From contig NW_025813700.1 of the NCBI RefSeq assembly GCF_021917145.1, forward strand, positions 248,001-312,000: a stretch of 64,000 nt of DNA. Reading direction: 5' to 3'. A program made the position numbers and the translations under genes. This DNA is from Hypomesus transpacificus. Taxonomy: Eukaryota; Chordata; Actinopteri; Osmeriformes; Osmeridae. The number at the start of each line of letters is the position of its first letter. Within the stretch, counting starts at the first letter, position 1. Under the pieces are notes generated by a model. That model was not told the DNA's origin and did no database searches. It saw only the letters and a list, made by a program, of their open reading frames with translations. This document shows, in pieces, positions 50,046 to 61,300 of the stretch.

Positions 50046-50337
50046 AATTTTGCTTCTTTCAAGAACCAATTCCCTTGTATTTCTAGGTCCACAAACCAAG
50101 ACAGTGTTGCCTTTTGATAGCAGAATCAGTCTCTCTCCCCCCCCCCCCCCCCAACATCAGTTTTTAGTGCAGGCTAATCAAAACAATAATTGTACTCCTT
50201 TACATGGAAGTGAACTATTAATTGAAAGTGATACCACCCTTTTTATGGAAATGGCACCACCTAGTGCCCATGGAGCAGAACAGGTCATTTATCTGTAGTT
50301 AAGGAATGATAAGTCAATATAATCTCATTGCACCATT

Positions 50338-50343
50338 TTATTT
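50338..50343 (-). terminator. Poly(A) signal of RRM1
   Basis: AATAAA on the minus strand, about 410 bases past the stop codon. RRM1 and TRPC2 are tail to tail, with about 0.8 kb between their poly(A) signals. Confidence 0.45.
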
Positions 50344-50753
50344 CCTAAAATACATCGTTTAGCATACATGTTTGGAGTTTAAGAAATCGAATGAACCCTT
50401 AAATTAACATGAAAAATGGAGTTGACACAAGTGAGTAAGCCATACATTGAATTCTACACATTTTATACAAAAAAGACAAACTTAAGACAGTGCACCTTAG
50501 AGCGATAAATAGAAACCTGTTCACAAAGAATATCAAAAGATCAGACATGTATAGCTCGGAGCTACGAAAACAACAAACTTCTCTCCCTCCAGTCAGAGCT
50601 TGAGTAAACCTGACATCAGAGCAGCCTACCGGAAGATGCACCATGTCTGGCCTAAGGCATTGGAAGTGATTCAACGCCGAGGACTTCAATGGCCGCCGCG
50701 ATGGTTAAGTAAATGGGAGCGGGGGACGACGACGACACAGCCTGAGGAGAAGT

Positions 50754-53700
50754 TTAGGAGCCGCACATCACGCAGTCGTCCCGGTTCTCCAGGGAACACA
50801 CCATGGCGGCCATGTTGCGTTCCTTCGTCTCCTCTGCGTTCTTGGCCGGCTGCCCCTCCTTCAGCTTCTCCTTGTTCAGGGTGAACTGGATGGGGTTGGC
50901 CGCAGGCTTGGTCCTCAGGTAGTACATGCCCGTCTTCAGACCCTGAGGAGACACACAAACGACGCGTATAAAAACGCACCCGACGTCATGTGACGCACTT
51001 CCTCGTTTACCCTGCGGTGTTGTGATGTCAGAAGCCCTCGACTTTACCTGCTTCCAGCCGTAGAAGTGCATGCTGGTCAGCTTTCCGTAGTTGGGCTCGG
51101 CAATGTGGATGTTGAGAGACTGACTCTGGTCGATGAAGGCGCCCCTGTCGGCCGCCATCTTGATGATGGTCTTCTGGGACACTTCCCAGACTGTTTTGTA
51201 CAGCTCCTTCAGGTCCTTCGTAATCTCAGGAATTTCCTGCGAAAGGCCACAAGCACACTCCATTCAGACGAGCAAATGCGCTACATGAATTTGGCGACGA
51301 CGCGCCAGCTGGGTGCAATGTAAGAAGTGAGGTTGTGAGTTCCCAAGCTCACCTGGATGGAACCATTCTGAGAGATGAGCTGGTTCTTCATGTCCTCGTT
51401 CCAAAGCCCTCGCTCCGTCAGGTCCTTCAGCAGGTGAGGGTTCACAATCTGTAGAGAAGACGTCGTCAAAATGTCAAATATAAAAACGCAGGGAGCTCAA
51501 CCCCCTCAGAGTTGGGGGTGATGTCAGGCAGGTGACGGAGGTGAGGAGGGAGTACAGACCTGGAACTCTCCGGAGAGGACCCTGCGGGTGTAGATGTTGC
51601 TGGTGTAAGGCTCGATGGACTCGTTGTTGCCCAGGATCTGGGCTGTGGAGGCGGTGGGCATCGGGGCCAGCAGCAGGCTGTTCCTCACGCCGTGCCTGAG
51701 CAGAAACAGACAAAACAGGGATTACACACCCATTAAGGAGGCAGGAAGGATGGACAAACATGGTCTCACTTATCTATTTACATTACATCAAGTCATTTAG
51801 CAGACGCTCTTATCCAGAGCGACTTACAGTATTCCATCTATACTTTTTTTTACTACCATGTTCGTTGTCTGCACCCACACCGCCAGAGCAAATTCCTTGT
51901 ATGTGAAAATGTACTTGGCAATAAACTGGCTTCTGATTGGATAGATGTTGCCACTCTTTGGGTGTATGGAAACATGATTCAGTGTCGAGTTTGCATTTCT
52001 GGGAAATGCAAAGTGGCAGATCTCGTGGCACGAGGTTGCAGCACTTACTTGGCAATCTTCTCCTTGAGCAGTTTCCAGTCTAACAGGTCTGTCGGTGTTT
52101 TCTCCCACATGTCATACTGAAGGATCTGAAACAAAACCACAGACCGGCTTGATTACAAAAAGCAACCAAAGGATAAGCTCAGCTGTATTGCTAGGATTGA
52201 AGGGGTTTAGGGTTAGGATTTAAAAATCGAATCCCGACTCACGCCTTTGCTGACGGGACAGCCGGGGTAGGTCTCGTAGGGTCCCAGTTCGGCCGCCAGC
52301 TCACAGCTGGACTCCAGGGCGGCGTAGTAGATGGTCTCGAAGATCTGGATGTTGAGGAGCTGGGCCTCGGGGCTCTCGAAGGGGAAACGCATCAGGATGA
52401 AGGCGTCGGCCAGGCCCTGCACGCCGATCCCGATGGGCCTGTGACGCTTGTTGGAGTTCTCAGCCTGGTTATCAGAGTGGGGGGGGGGGGGGGTTGTTTT
52501 TTTGTGTCGAGAAAATTGCTATGCCGGACGGAAACATGGGGTCAAGGCCCCGAGAGCTCACCTCTGGAATGGGGTAGAAGTTGATGTCGATGATCTTGTT
52601 GAGGTTCTTGACGATGACTTTGGTGACGGCGGCCAGCTTCTTGAAGTCGAAGGTTTTCTCCGGGGTCACGTACATGTTGAGGGCAAGGGACGCCAGATTA
52701 CACACGGCCACCTGAGGGGTGTCAAGGAGGAGGGGGGGGAGAGAGCAACGCTGCTCCGTGACTTGCATTTCGTTCATGCGGCAACTAGAAAATATTCGAT
52801 GACATTTCAAGAGAGCCGTCAATCAAGGGGTTTGGGATAAATGGCTTTCCCTGTGAACGTGGACCCATAGGGTTGACCTGTGACATTGCCCCGTGTGGAT
52901 GGATGGTTCCTCCCCCCGCCGCCCTCACCTCGTCGTGACTGGTGTACTCCACGATCTCGGTGCACAGGTTGCTGCTCTTGATGGTCCCCAGGTTCTGCTG
53001 GTTGCTCTTCTTGTTGCAGGCGTCCTTGTAGAGCATGTAAGGGGTCCCTGTCTCCGTCTGGGACTCGATGATGGCGTGCCACACCTGCTGGGCCTTCACC
53101 ACGCGCTTGGCCTTGCCCGCCTTCTCGTACCTGGGGGGCACACGGGGGACGGTGAGACTGGCTGTCTCTGCAGCAGGATAGGGAGAGGAGGGGTTTGGGA
53201 AATGGCCTTACTTGGTGTAGAGCTTCTCAAACTCCTCCCCCCAGCATTCGTCCAGCCCTGGGCAGTCACTGGGGCACATAAGAGACCATTCCTGTAGGTG
53301 GAACGTGCCACAATGAGTACTGAAGCACTAAAGCCCCCCCCTTTCTTCACCCCAACGGACCGATGCAGAGCCCGTATCACTGCGGACGCCGCACTGATCT
53401 GCCTGAGATACTTGAACTCCTCCGCTTGGGTCAAGATCTCCTCCCCGACCCGGAGATTGCACTCCACCCTTTTCCGGTCGATAACCATGGCCTCAGATTT
53501 GGAGGTGCTGATTCCCACTCCAACCGCTTCGCATTCGCTCCAGTGAGAACTGACGGTCACGGCCCAATGAAGCCATCGGGACCAAATAATCGGCAAAAAG
53601 CAACGACCCGATCCTGAGGTCACCAAACCGGACCCCCCCCCCCCCCCCAACGCCCTGGCTGCTCCTAGAAATAATATCGTCGGCTCTAGTCAGGATGCGT

Positions 53701-56685
53701 GTTTGTTTTTTGCTAACCTGGTTGCTCTCCACTCTCTTCATGAACAGATCAGGGATCCACATGGCATAGAACAGGTCCCTGGCCCTCTGCTCCTCCTTCC
53801 CGGTGTTCTTCTTCAGCTCCAGGAAGTCAAACACGTCAAAGTGCCAAGGCTCCAGGTACATGGCGAAGGCCCCGGGTCTCTGGGAGTGGAAGAAGAAGAG
53901 ATGAACCCAGATGGGGGTGCACGGGTACAGATGTATCCCAGAGCAGGGTGTGCTTGTCCCAGAGCCATCAGACAAGGGTGATAGATATGGGGTCATCTTT
54001 GTGCAGAGCACTCGTGTACATCTGTGGAGGTCATCATGTGGCTCGGGGGGAGGGGGGGGGGGGGGGGGGGGGGCACCTAAGGGGGGGTGGGCTCTTCTTA
54101 CCTTGTTGCCTCCCTGGTCGACGTAGCGCGCCGTGTTGTTGTACACCCTGAGCATGGGAACGAGCCCGTTGGAGTTCCCGTTTGTCTGCGAAACCAACAA
54201 GAGTGGCGTGAGTCACTTAGCGCTTAAAAAGATAACATACAAAAAGCGAGCCGTAACTCGTGTCGCCGTCGTGCGCGCGACCTACCCCGGCGATGTAACT
54301 TCCCGTCGCCCTGATGCAGCTGACTGCCACGCCGATGCCCCCTGCCGACTTGGAGATGAGAGCACACTGCTTCAGCGTGTCGTAGATCCCCTCGATGCTG
54401 TCGTCCTTCATGGCCAGCAGGAAGCAACTGACGGGAGACCAGAAGAAAAAAAACGCATGTCATCGTCAAGACGTTGACATTTAGCAGATGGTCTTATCCA
54501 GAGCGACTTACAGTAAGTACAGGGACATTCCCCCCTGAGGCAAGTAGGGTCAAGTGCCTTGCCCAAGGACAAAACATCATTTGTCACGGCCGGGAATTGA
54601 ACCAACAACCTTCCGATCAATAGCCCGACTCCCTAACCGCTCAGCCATCTGCCCCCCCCCATCCCTGTCCATTCTCATCCGGCACACTCCTACCTGGAGA
54701 GTTGCGGGCGGTTGGTGCCGGCGTTGAAGAGAGTGGGAGAGGCGTGGGTGAACCACTTCTCCGACAACAGGTTGTAGGTCTCGATGGCTGCTTCAATGTC
54801 CTTCTTGTGGATCCCGACGGCCACCCTCATGAGCATGTGCTGGGGGCGCTCAGCAACTGCACCAAAAAGAGGGTTAAAAAGGTCAATACCGTGTTCCAAG
54901 ACACCTTCCGCTTGATCTGTGGAACCAACAGAACACGAAACCGCATGTGTCGGCTCACCTTTCCCATTAATCTTCAGTAGGTAGGATCGTTCCAGCGTCT
55001 AGTATGAGAAAATACATTAAAGGATTACTTGCTGCACGTTCACACATGAGACAAGGAATAAGGTCAACAAATATGAAATTACCTTGAAGCCAAAGAAATT
55101 GTAGGAAAAGTCCCGATCATAGATGATAGCTGAATTGAGGCGCTAGAAAACAAACAAACAATGAGTACAGTTGCATACTACCGTTTCAAACCATGTACCC
55201 ATAATTCCTCTATGTTGGCATCAGAAGCCCTCGACTTAGACTTACATCCTTGTGTTCGAGGACGATATCGAGAGTCTCCTTGCAGACCATGGGGGAGTGA
55301 CGGCCGTTTAAAGGGTTGACGTATCTGTAAAGATCCTCCATCACATCTACAGAGACAAGAGAGAGTCAGCAAAGCAGTACTATTCATTCCTCTGAATACA
55401 CAAGTACTGTGAAGCTGGTAAACGGTCAGTTGAACAACTCACCACTGAACACTTTCTTGGTCTCCTTGTGAAGGTTGGAAACGGCGATGCGGGCGGCCAG
55501 GATAGCATAGTCGGGGTACTTGGTGGTGAGTGTGGCAGCTATCTCTGCTGCCAGAGTGTCCAGTTCGACAGTGGTGACTCCATTATATAAACCCTGGATT
55601 ACCTTCATTGTAATTTGGGTCTGTGAGGACAATGATGGATGGTTAGGGAAGTTGAAATGTTACTTATGCGTTGTATAAAAATGAACAAATGCTATTGGTC
55701 TGCAAGAGATTCTTAACTCACGGGATCCACAAAGTCAGAGTTGAGTCCATAACACAGTTTCTGGATCCTGAAGGTGATTTTGTCGAACATGACACGCTCT
55801 TGGCGTCCATCTGAAAGAAATGTCACTTTTTTAATACAACAACTGATACATGACAAGTGTGGCCTTTATTTGTTGTTGCTACGTTCAGCATTCAATTCTA
55901 AATTGAATTCACGTTAAATTAAGACGTTCTCTTATTAATATTATTCTTTTATTAGCCAAATAATCTAAGCAAGTGTAGATTTAAAACGTTAATCCACCCT
56001 ATCATTCAAGATAGCTAGATGATAGCCCATAAAAGCAGCACCTAGAAGATAATAAATTTGACAGCTAGAATAAAGTTCACAGCCGTCTGAGTTCGAGACA
56101 TCCTCTATAATCATTCCAGTTCTTGATCTGTTAATATTTGCTGATTAGCTGACAATGTCCACATGCATTGTAAACAGGTTGTGAAACGCCTTAGCAGCTA
56201 ACTTTAGCCTTGGAAGCTAACTATTGGCGCCAACTTTGACAAAGGGACCAGCTGTGGAATAGTCAAAGCACTTGACTTAGTGACTAGCTGCCTGTCTCGA
56301 TAGCCAGGTGGACAATCAATACCCCATCAAACGTTATAGATAGCCATCACATCAACTGCACTTAAATTAAATATAATCTTAATAAATAGGACTTTAATAC
56401 ACTTGATGTAATATAAGAGCAATTGAGCTTGCTATCTTAAGGCTAGTTAGCTAGCTATCAACCCATTACTATTCAGATACCTCTAATCATCTTCACTTAC
56501 CACTTGAATAGAACTCACTATAGACTGACCAGTTGGTAAATAAAGGAAGGATTTGCTAGCTAACTAGCTAAAGTCATTGTACACAAAGTGCACCATCTGG
56601 CAAGTTTGAGCTAGCAAGCCCTGAGAAACATAAATAAACCGGTTTGACAGCAGTAAAGACACTCACCTCGCTTGATAACATGCAT
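50754..56685 (-). CDS. rrm1: Ribonucleoside-diphosphate reductase large subunit
   Basis: Catalytic subunit R1, reducing NDPs to dNDPs in the cytosol with RRM2. Exons: 56667-56685, 55722-55810, 55443-55620, 55246-55346, 55083-55142, 54959-54998, 54694-54856, 54286-54427, 54102-54185, 53718-53879, 53212-53291, 52929-53130, 52562-52711, 52243-52464, 52049-52125, 51560-51695, 51353-51448, 51048-51236, 50754-50942. They sum to exactly 792 aa, the human length, and catalytic residues fall at the human numbers: C218, N427, C429, E431, C444, Y737-Y738 (GMYYLRT) and C787/C790 in the CVMCGS tail. The N-terminal ATP cone starts [35 protein letters not shown] is intact. SINEs lie in two introns and a LINE piece in a third. 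The gene should be fully functional. Confidence 0.98.
51778..51833 (-). repeat. SINE 3' tail fragment
   Basis: gtcatttagcagacgctctt and ccagagcgacttacagta match the inverted SINE tail. It lies in the RRM1 intron 51696-52048. Confidence 0.85.
53335..53635 (-). mobile_element. Non-LTR retrotransposon (LINE) reverse-transcriptase fragment
   Basis: On the minus strand one frame reads [16 protein letters not shown] and the next reads [36 protein letters not shown] and [13 protein letters not shown]. These are consecutive parts of a reverse transcriptase from a LINE clade common in fish. The element has a frameshift between the two parts, an internal deletion, and FADY where the catalytic FADD is expected. 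It is a dead remnant of about 300 bases inside the RRM1 intron 53292-53717. Confidence 0.8.
54473..54655 (-). mobile_element. tRNA-derived SINE, near full length
   Basis: Inverted copy: tail catttagcagatggtctta, middle aagtgccttgcccaaggaca, B-box region ggccgggaattgaaccaac, head ccctaaccgctcagccatct. Inserted in the RRM1 intron 54428-54693, same strand as the gene. Confidence 0.9.
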
Positions 56686-56836
56686 GTTGACTATCTGTCT
56701 GTAAACAAAACGGCTGCAAAAGAAAAGGGTCTCACACTGCTGTGCAACGACTCAAACTATTATATGAATAACACTGTCCTACGAAGGTCCAAACGAGCCT
56801 TCCTGTTGTAAGAGAACGCGCGAATATGACACACAG

Positions 56837-56845
56837 TCCCGCCAA
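56837..56845 (-). promoter_or_regulatory. E2F-like site upstream of RRM1
   Basis: TTGGCGGGA on the minus strand, about 150 bases upstream of the RRM1 start codon. RRM1 is a known S-phase, E2F-responsive gene. A CCAAT box on the plus strand lies at about 56873. The function here is inference. Confidence 0.4.
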
Positions 56846-56882
56846 GCATTAGATTTGTACCAAACTTGCAGCCAATCCATGG

Positions 56883-57033
56883 TAGGTGTGTTCGACTTCA
56901 TGCAACGCCGACGTCGCCCGCAGCCGCCTGCAGCCCGGCTGACTAAAGCAGCCAATGGCATTCTCAGTTTCAAGGCAGCCGACCGCAGCCGACTGTCGGC
57001 ACCGCCTGCGCTGCATGAAGTCGAACACACCTA
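56883..57033. mobile_element. MITE with perfect 22-bp terminal inverted repeats
   Basis: taggtgtgttcgacttcatg plus ca at 56883-56904 is the exact reverse complement of 57012-57033. The 107-base interior is GC-rich, with GCAGCCG-type words, and carries a CCAAT box near 56952. No coding capacity. It is a short non-autonomous DNA transposon sitting about 200 bases upstream of RRM1. Confidence 0.8.
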
Positions 57034-58325
57034 ATCACACAAGCCGGAAGTGGAGAACTAAGGCGGGTGCCAGTGCCCTATTAAGTCACTTTCAAGAAAC
57101 AAGTTCCCAGGCTTTCTCACATAATAGGAATACATGTTTCTAATCTTTAATTAATTAATTGCTGTGTCTTTGGCAAGTTATTATACAGCGATGTACAGCA
57201 ATGTGTAAAAACTACTGTTGAAAGCAAACTGTATAGCCTATATAACATTTATTTTATTACAGCTATAGGCTACAGTCTATGGTTGAAAGCACCAACATTA
57301 CAATAACTATAATAACGATATGTCATGGGATGTTACTATAAACGATTGTCAAAACATGTATTGGTGTCTGATCTCTTGATATGTTATAACATATTGATCC
57401 AAACCCAGACACAAATAACCCGATTACATAAATCTTGAATATTGTTGATGATGGACCGTGGCCACCCTATTACTCCTTACCAAAATATGTTTTTAAAAAA
57501 TTGTGTTGCAAACTGATAGCGTGTAAGCATATATTAAGGCACATACATATATATTATATATGTGTCAATAGGTTTGATTTTATTAGGCTGAATCTTCCAC
57601 GATGAATAATGCGTAGGTTGAGTTAGAGTCTGAGAATGTTTTCAGAATATCTGTACGGTTAATAGCTTATCTTTATTGTATCGTTTTGTATGCACTCATG
57701 AGCAAAACGCAATTTAGTTCACAAATCATATATGACCCTAATCATGTGTAATGCAGCATTCAAACAGAAGAGGTGGTTTCGTACTGAGTATTGTAAGGAG
57801 GGACGATTAAAGAAAAAAAGTTGAAATTTCCTGTTGGTGCATTTGTGGTTTCCTCCGTGTCTCATGAGTGCAGTTGAAAACTGTATCGGTGTTGCATGGC
57901 ATGTCAAATTGAAGGCAAGAGGCGGAGCTTTCAATCATACCGATGGGTATATCCTCCTCTTGTGCCTAAAATATTGAACCCTAAACGTTTCTAATGCCCC
58001 ATATCTCTCTCACTCTAATGACATTGCAAACGGGTTTGAGGTTGGTTTGCAAATACCTGCAGCTAAAACAACAACAGTCAATGGTTCTAGCTCAGTAGCC
58101 TCTGAATAGGTGTGGTTTGACAATCTAGGTGAGATGGATATTTGCTGTCTTTAGAAAGAGGGCGTGCTTTTACAACGCCCTGTCTCTCTTTGTGTGAAGG
58201 CTGCACCTGCGCTATAGCCTACACAGTATTTAGAAACTTTCCGGCTATAGCCTATAGGCCCAAGTGAATTTAGTAGGGTAACATTTGCACAAGCCCCGGA
58301 CTTTTCCACCAGCGAGGGTTCTTTT
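57034..58325. other. Intergenic, divergent between RRM1 and the SLC6 gene
   Basis: AT-rich. No gene, SINE or clear transposon was recognised. It should hold the SLC6 promoter, but I could not fix a TATA box. Confidence 0.45.
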
Positions 58326-58391
58326 ATGAAACCTTTATCTCAACAATGTATCGCTCATTCTGGAAAAGAAAGTGATTCAAAACCAGGAGAA

Positions 58392-61300
58392 ATGAGTGAG
58401 GAAGCCAAAGTGGCACCTGGTTACACGGATACAACAACACCGGACCAACAGGTAGGAAATAATCTGGAAATGTATTTGCTCATCTCTGGGTACCGGTAGG
58501 CCAATAATTTTGGAATGTGTTTCAAGTTTGCCTAGACATTTGTAACCCAACCGGCACGTCTCGGACGAGTGTAATTTTAGGGAAGCGAATCACAATCGGC
58601 TATTGACTATTGTCATCACTTTGTGGTTCTAAAATGTTTTTTTGATTTTTGATTTTATCTCAGTTTATTAAGTGAATTTAGTTCAAATTTTACGCGTATC
58701 TCGTGACTTTATGCAGAAGTGTAAAAATGGCCTTAACATTTTTTCGTTTATGGACGGTGATGCAAGGGATGATGATGGTGGTTGACGACAATGATGATTT
58801 AAGTTCCAATGGAAATACAACTTTGCTTCCTCTTTGTAAACTTTCTCGAATTCACCTCTTGTTAAAAACTGGTTTAGCCTGACATAGGCCTAATTTATTC
58901 GCATGCAAACAATCAGCAGACAGCCACACAATACCCCCGGGTACGAGGAGTAAACTTGTGTCCGAGAAAAAAATTACTTCCAGTTTATCAGTGGAGATCG
59001 GTGACACGGAACGTTATGATATGTAGCCTATTGTCTTAAGCACAAATGGGTTCTAAATCGGAGCAAGTACACAGCGACTTGATTTAGAAGTTATTACTCT
59101 CCACTAACCACATTAACAAGCTGATACAAAAAACAGGATAAAAGTGAGCACCATAGATATAGGTGAGGTAGAAGGATTAGAGTTACATTATGTAAACACA
59201 AATCATGGTTCGACTGATAACACAATAAATCCCAGTTTGCTGGTCCTGGTCATGTTTAATCTCCATTTGCTTTTTTAGAATCCCGTACAGTTGAATGGAC
59301 TAACCTTGGCACATGATGTCACCAGTTCTACATCCCAACCTCCGTTTGAATCTCAACCCACAACCCCAGCATCCCCACCTGAACCTTACCTTCCTAGAGA
59401 GCAGTGGGGAGGGAAATATGAATTCCTACTCTCATGTATTGGATACTGCGTGGGACTGGGAAATGTGTGGAGGTTCCCCTACCTCTGTTACCGCAATGGA
59501 GGAGGTGAGTAACCCACAGCCAAGCTTGTATTCAGGTTTTGGCAACCAAACTGTGAATGTGGCTTTTCGTGAGGGAAGATGAATTGTTATTCAAATTCTT
59601 GCCTATAAGGTTACCATAGCCTTTAGGTCTGCACTGTCCTCTTCCCTGTCATGCCTTTCTTCTGGGCTAATCGGACAGCGGAAACCACACTCATGTAATC
59701 ACAGCCGGTGGGTAGAGCCGGCACTAAGGTCAGCCTTGTAACCTATCCTGCAAAGAAAAGCCAGGAGTATTATTCAGAAACACCCTGAGCTGTGATCTCC
59801 AGGAAAGTGTGGGTCGTTTATGATAGCTATACTACACACTGTAAAACAAACATCATATAAGAATCATAAGACGATACGATTGACATGGCGAGACTTTAAT
59901 GCAAGGAAATGAACAGAAATAACTGTTGCTTCGCACTGGCGGCCTTCCAGTTTCAGCCGGGGACTTTATACGTTTTCAGGACAGGTCCCTACAGGCGTTG
60001 GGTGTCGTGTGTGAGTGTGTGTGGCAGCTCAATGTTACAAAACAAATAAATGTAGCCGTTCTCGATGTGCACACCCTACTCGTTAAATTGTCGGTCTCAT
60101 TTGGGAATGTGGGAGTCAGGTGGCTGAGCAGTGAGAGAATCGGGCTAGTAATCTGAAGGTCGTCAGTTCGATTCCTGGCTGTGCCAAATGACGTTGTGTC
60201 CTTGGGCAAGGCACTTCACCCTACTTGCCTCGGGGGTAATGTCCCTGTACTTACTGTGAGTCGCTCTGGATAAGAGCGTCTGCTAAATGACTAAATGTAA
60301 ATGTAACGTCTCCTCTGCACCAGGCGTGTTCCTGATCCCCTACTTCATCATGATGTTCGTCACCGGGGTCCCTCTCTTCCTCATGGAGCTCAGCCTCGGT
60401 CAGTATGGAGCGGCGGGGCCAATCACGGTGTGGAAGTGCTGCCCTCTCCTCAAAGGTAGCCCCCCTTTGCATTGAAACGCCCCCTTTACAGCCGTGTAGT
60501 AACAATGACTAAGGCTCCGACGACAATGAGATTACCGGTCACATGTTCCCTTGTCTGTACATACTGACGTGTTTCTGTCTCCAGGCATTGGCATTGGAAT
60601 GCTCTGCGTTTCCACTCTGGTATGCCTCTACTACAATGTCATCATAGCCTGGACCTTCTACTACCTGTTCAGTTCCTTCCAGAGCCCTCTGCCCTGGTCT
60701 TGTGAAGCCCTGGCTAACGTTGCCCTCTGTGGCAACATGACCTCTGGAAACCGTTCGGCCGGCAGAACTCTCAGCCCCACAGAGGTGTTCTGGAAGTACG
60801 TGCTTCTTGACGTTTTGAAATGTGTTTAAGAGAGGTTTAAAAGACAGCTAGAATATGGTAATAACCAGTTCTTTTCAGAAAAAGCTTGTACTCTGTGAGA
60901 ACATTTCGACAGATAAGCTGCAGAGGTTCTGTAAACAGAAAAGCTCAAAGGGTTAATGTCCATAGTACTGTCCATAACTACCATCCGTTTTAAAGGACTG
61001 GTTTGGTGTGTGTTTGTGTCTCCTGTGGCTTACGCTTGCACATTAGACGGGGTGGAGAGGACAATTCTCATTACCATGAGAGCTTTGCATGGCAGTCTGA
61101 AGCTAAGTGTGTAGTGTGTTTGATGACGTCGTGCGCCTGTGTATGTGTGTTCTAGTGAGCGTGTCCTGGGTGTAGTAAACAGCAAGGGCCTCCACGACCC
61201 AGGCCCTGTCAGGTGGCCTCTGGCTCTCTGCCTCCTGGCTGCCTGGATCATCATCTTCCTCTGCATGATCAAGGGAATCCGCAGCTCTGGGAAGGTGAAT

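Noticed and set aside
53096-53650. A 184-aa host gene in the RRM1 intron region
   Set aside because: The central part matches a LINE reverse transcriptase and the end runs into antisense of RRM1 exon sequence.
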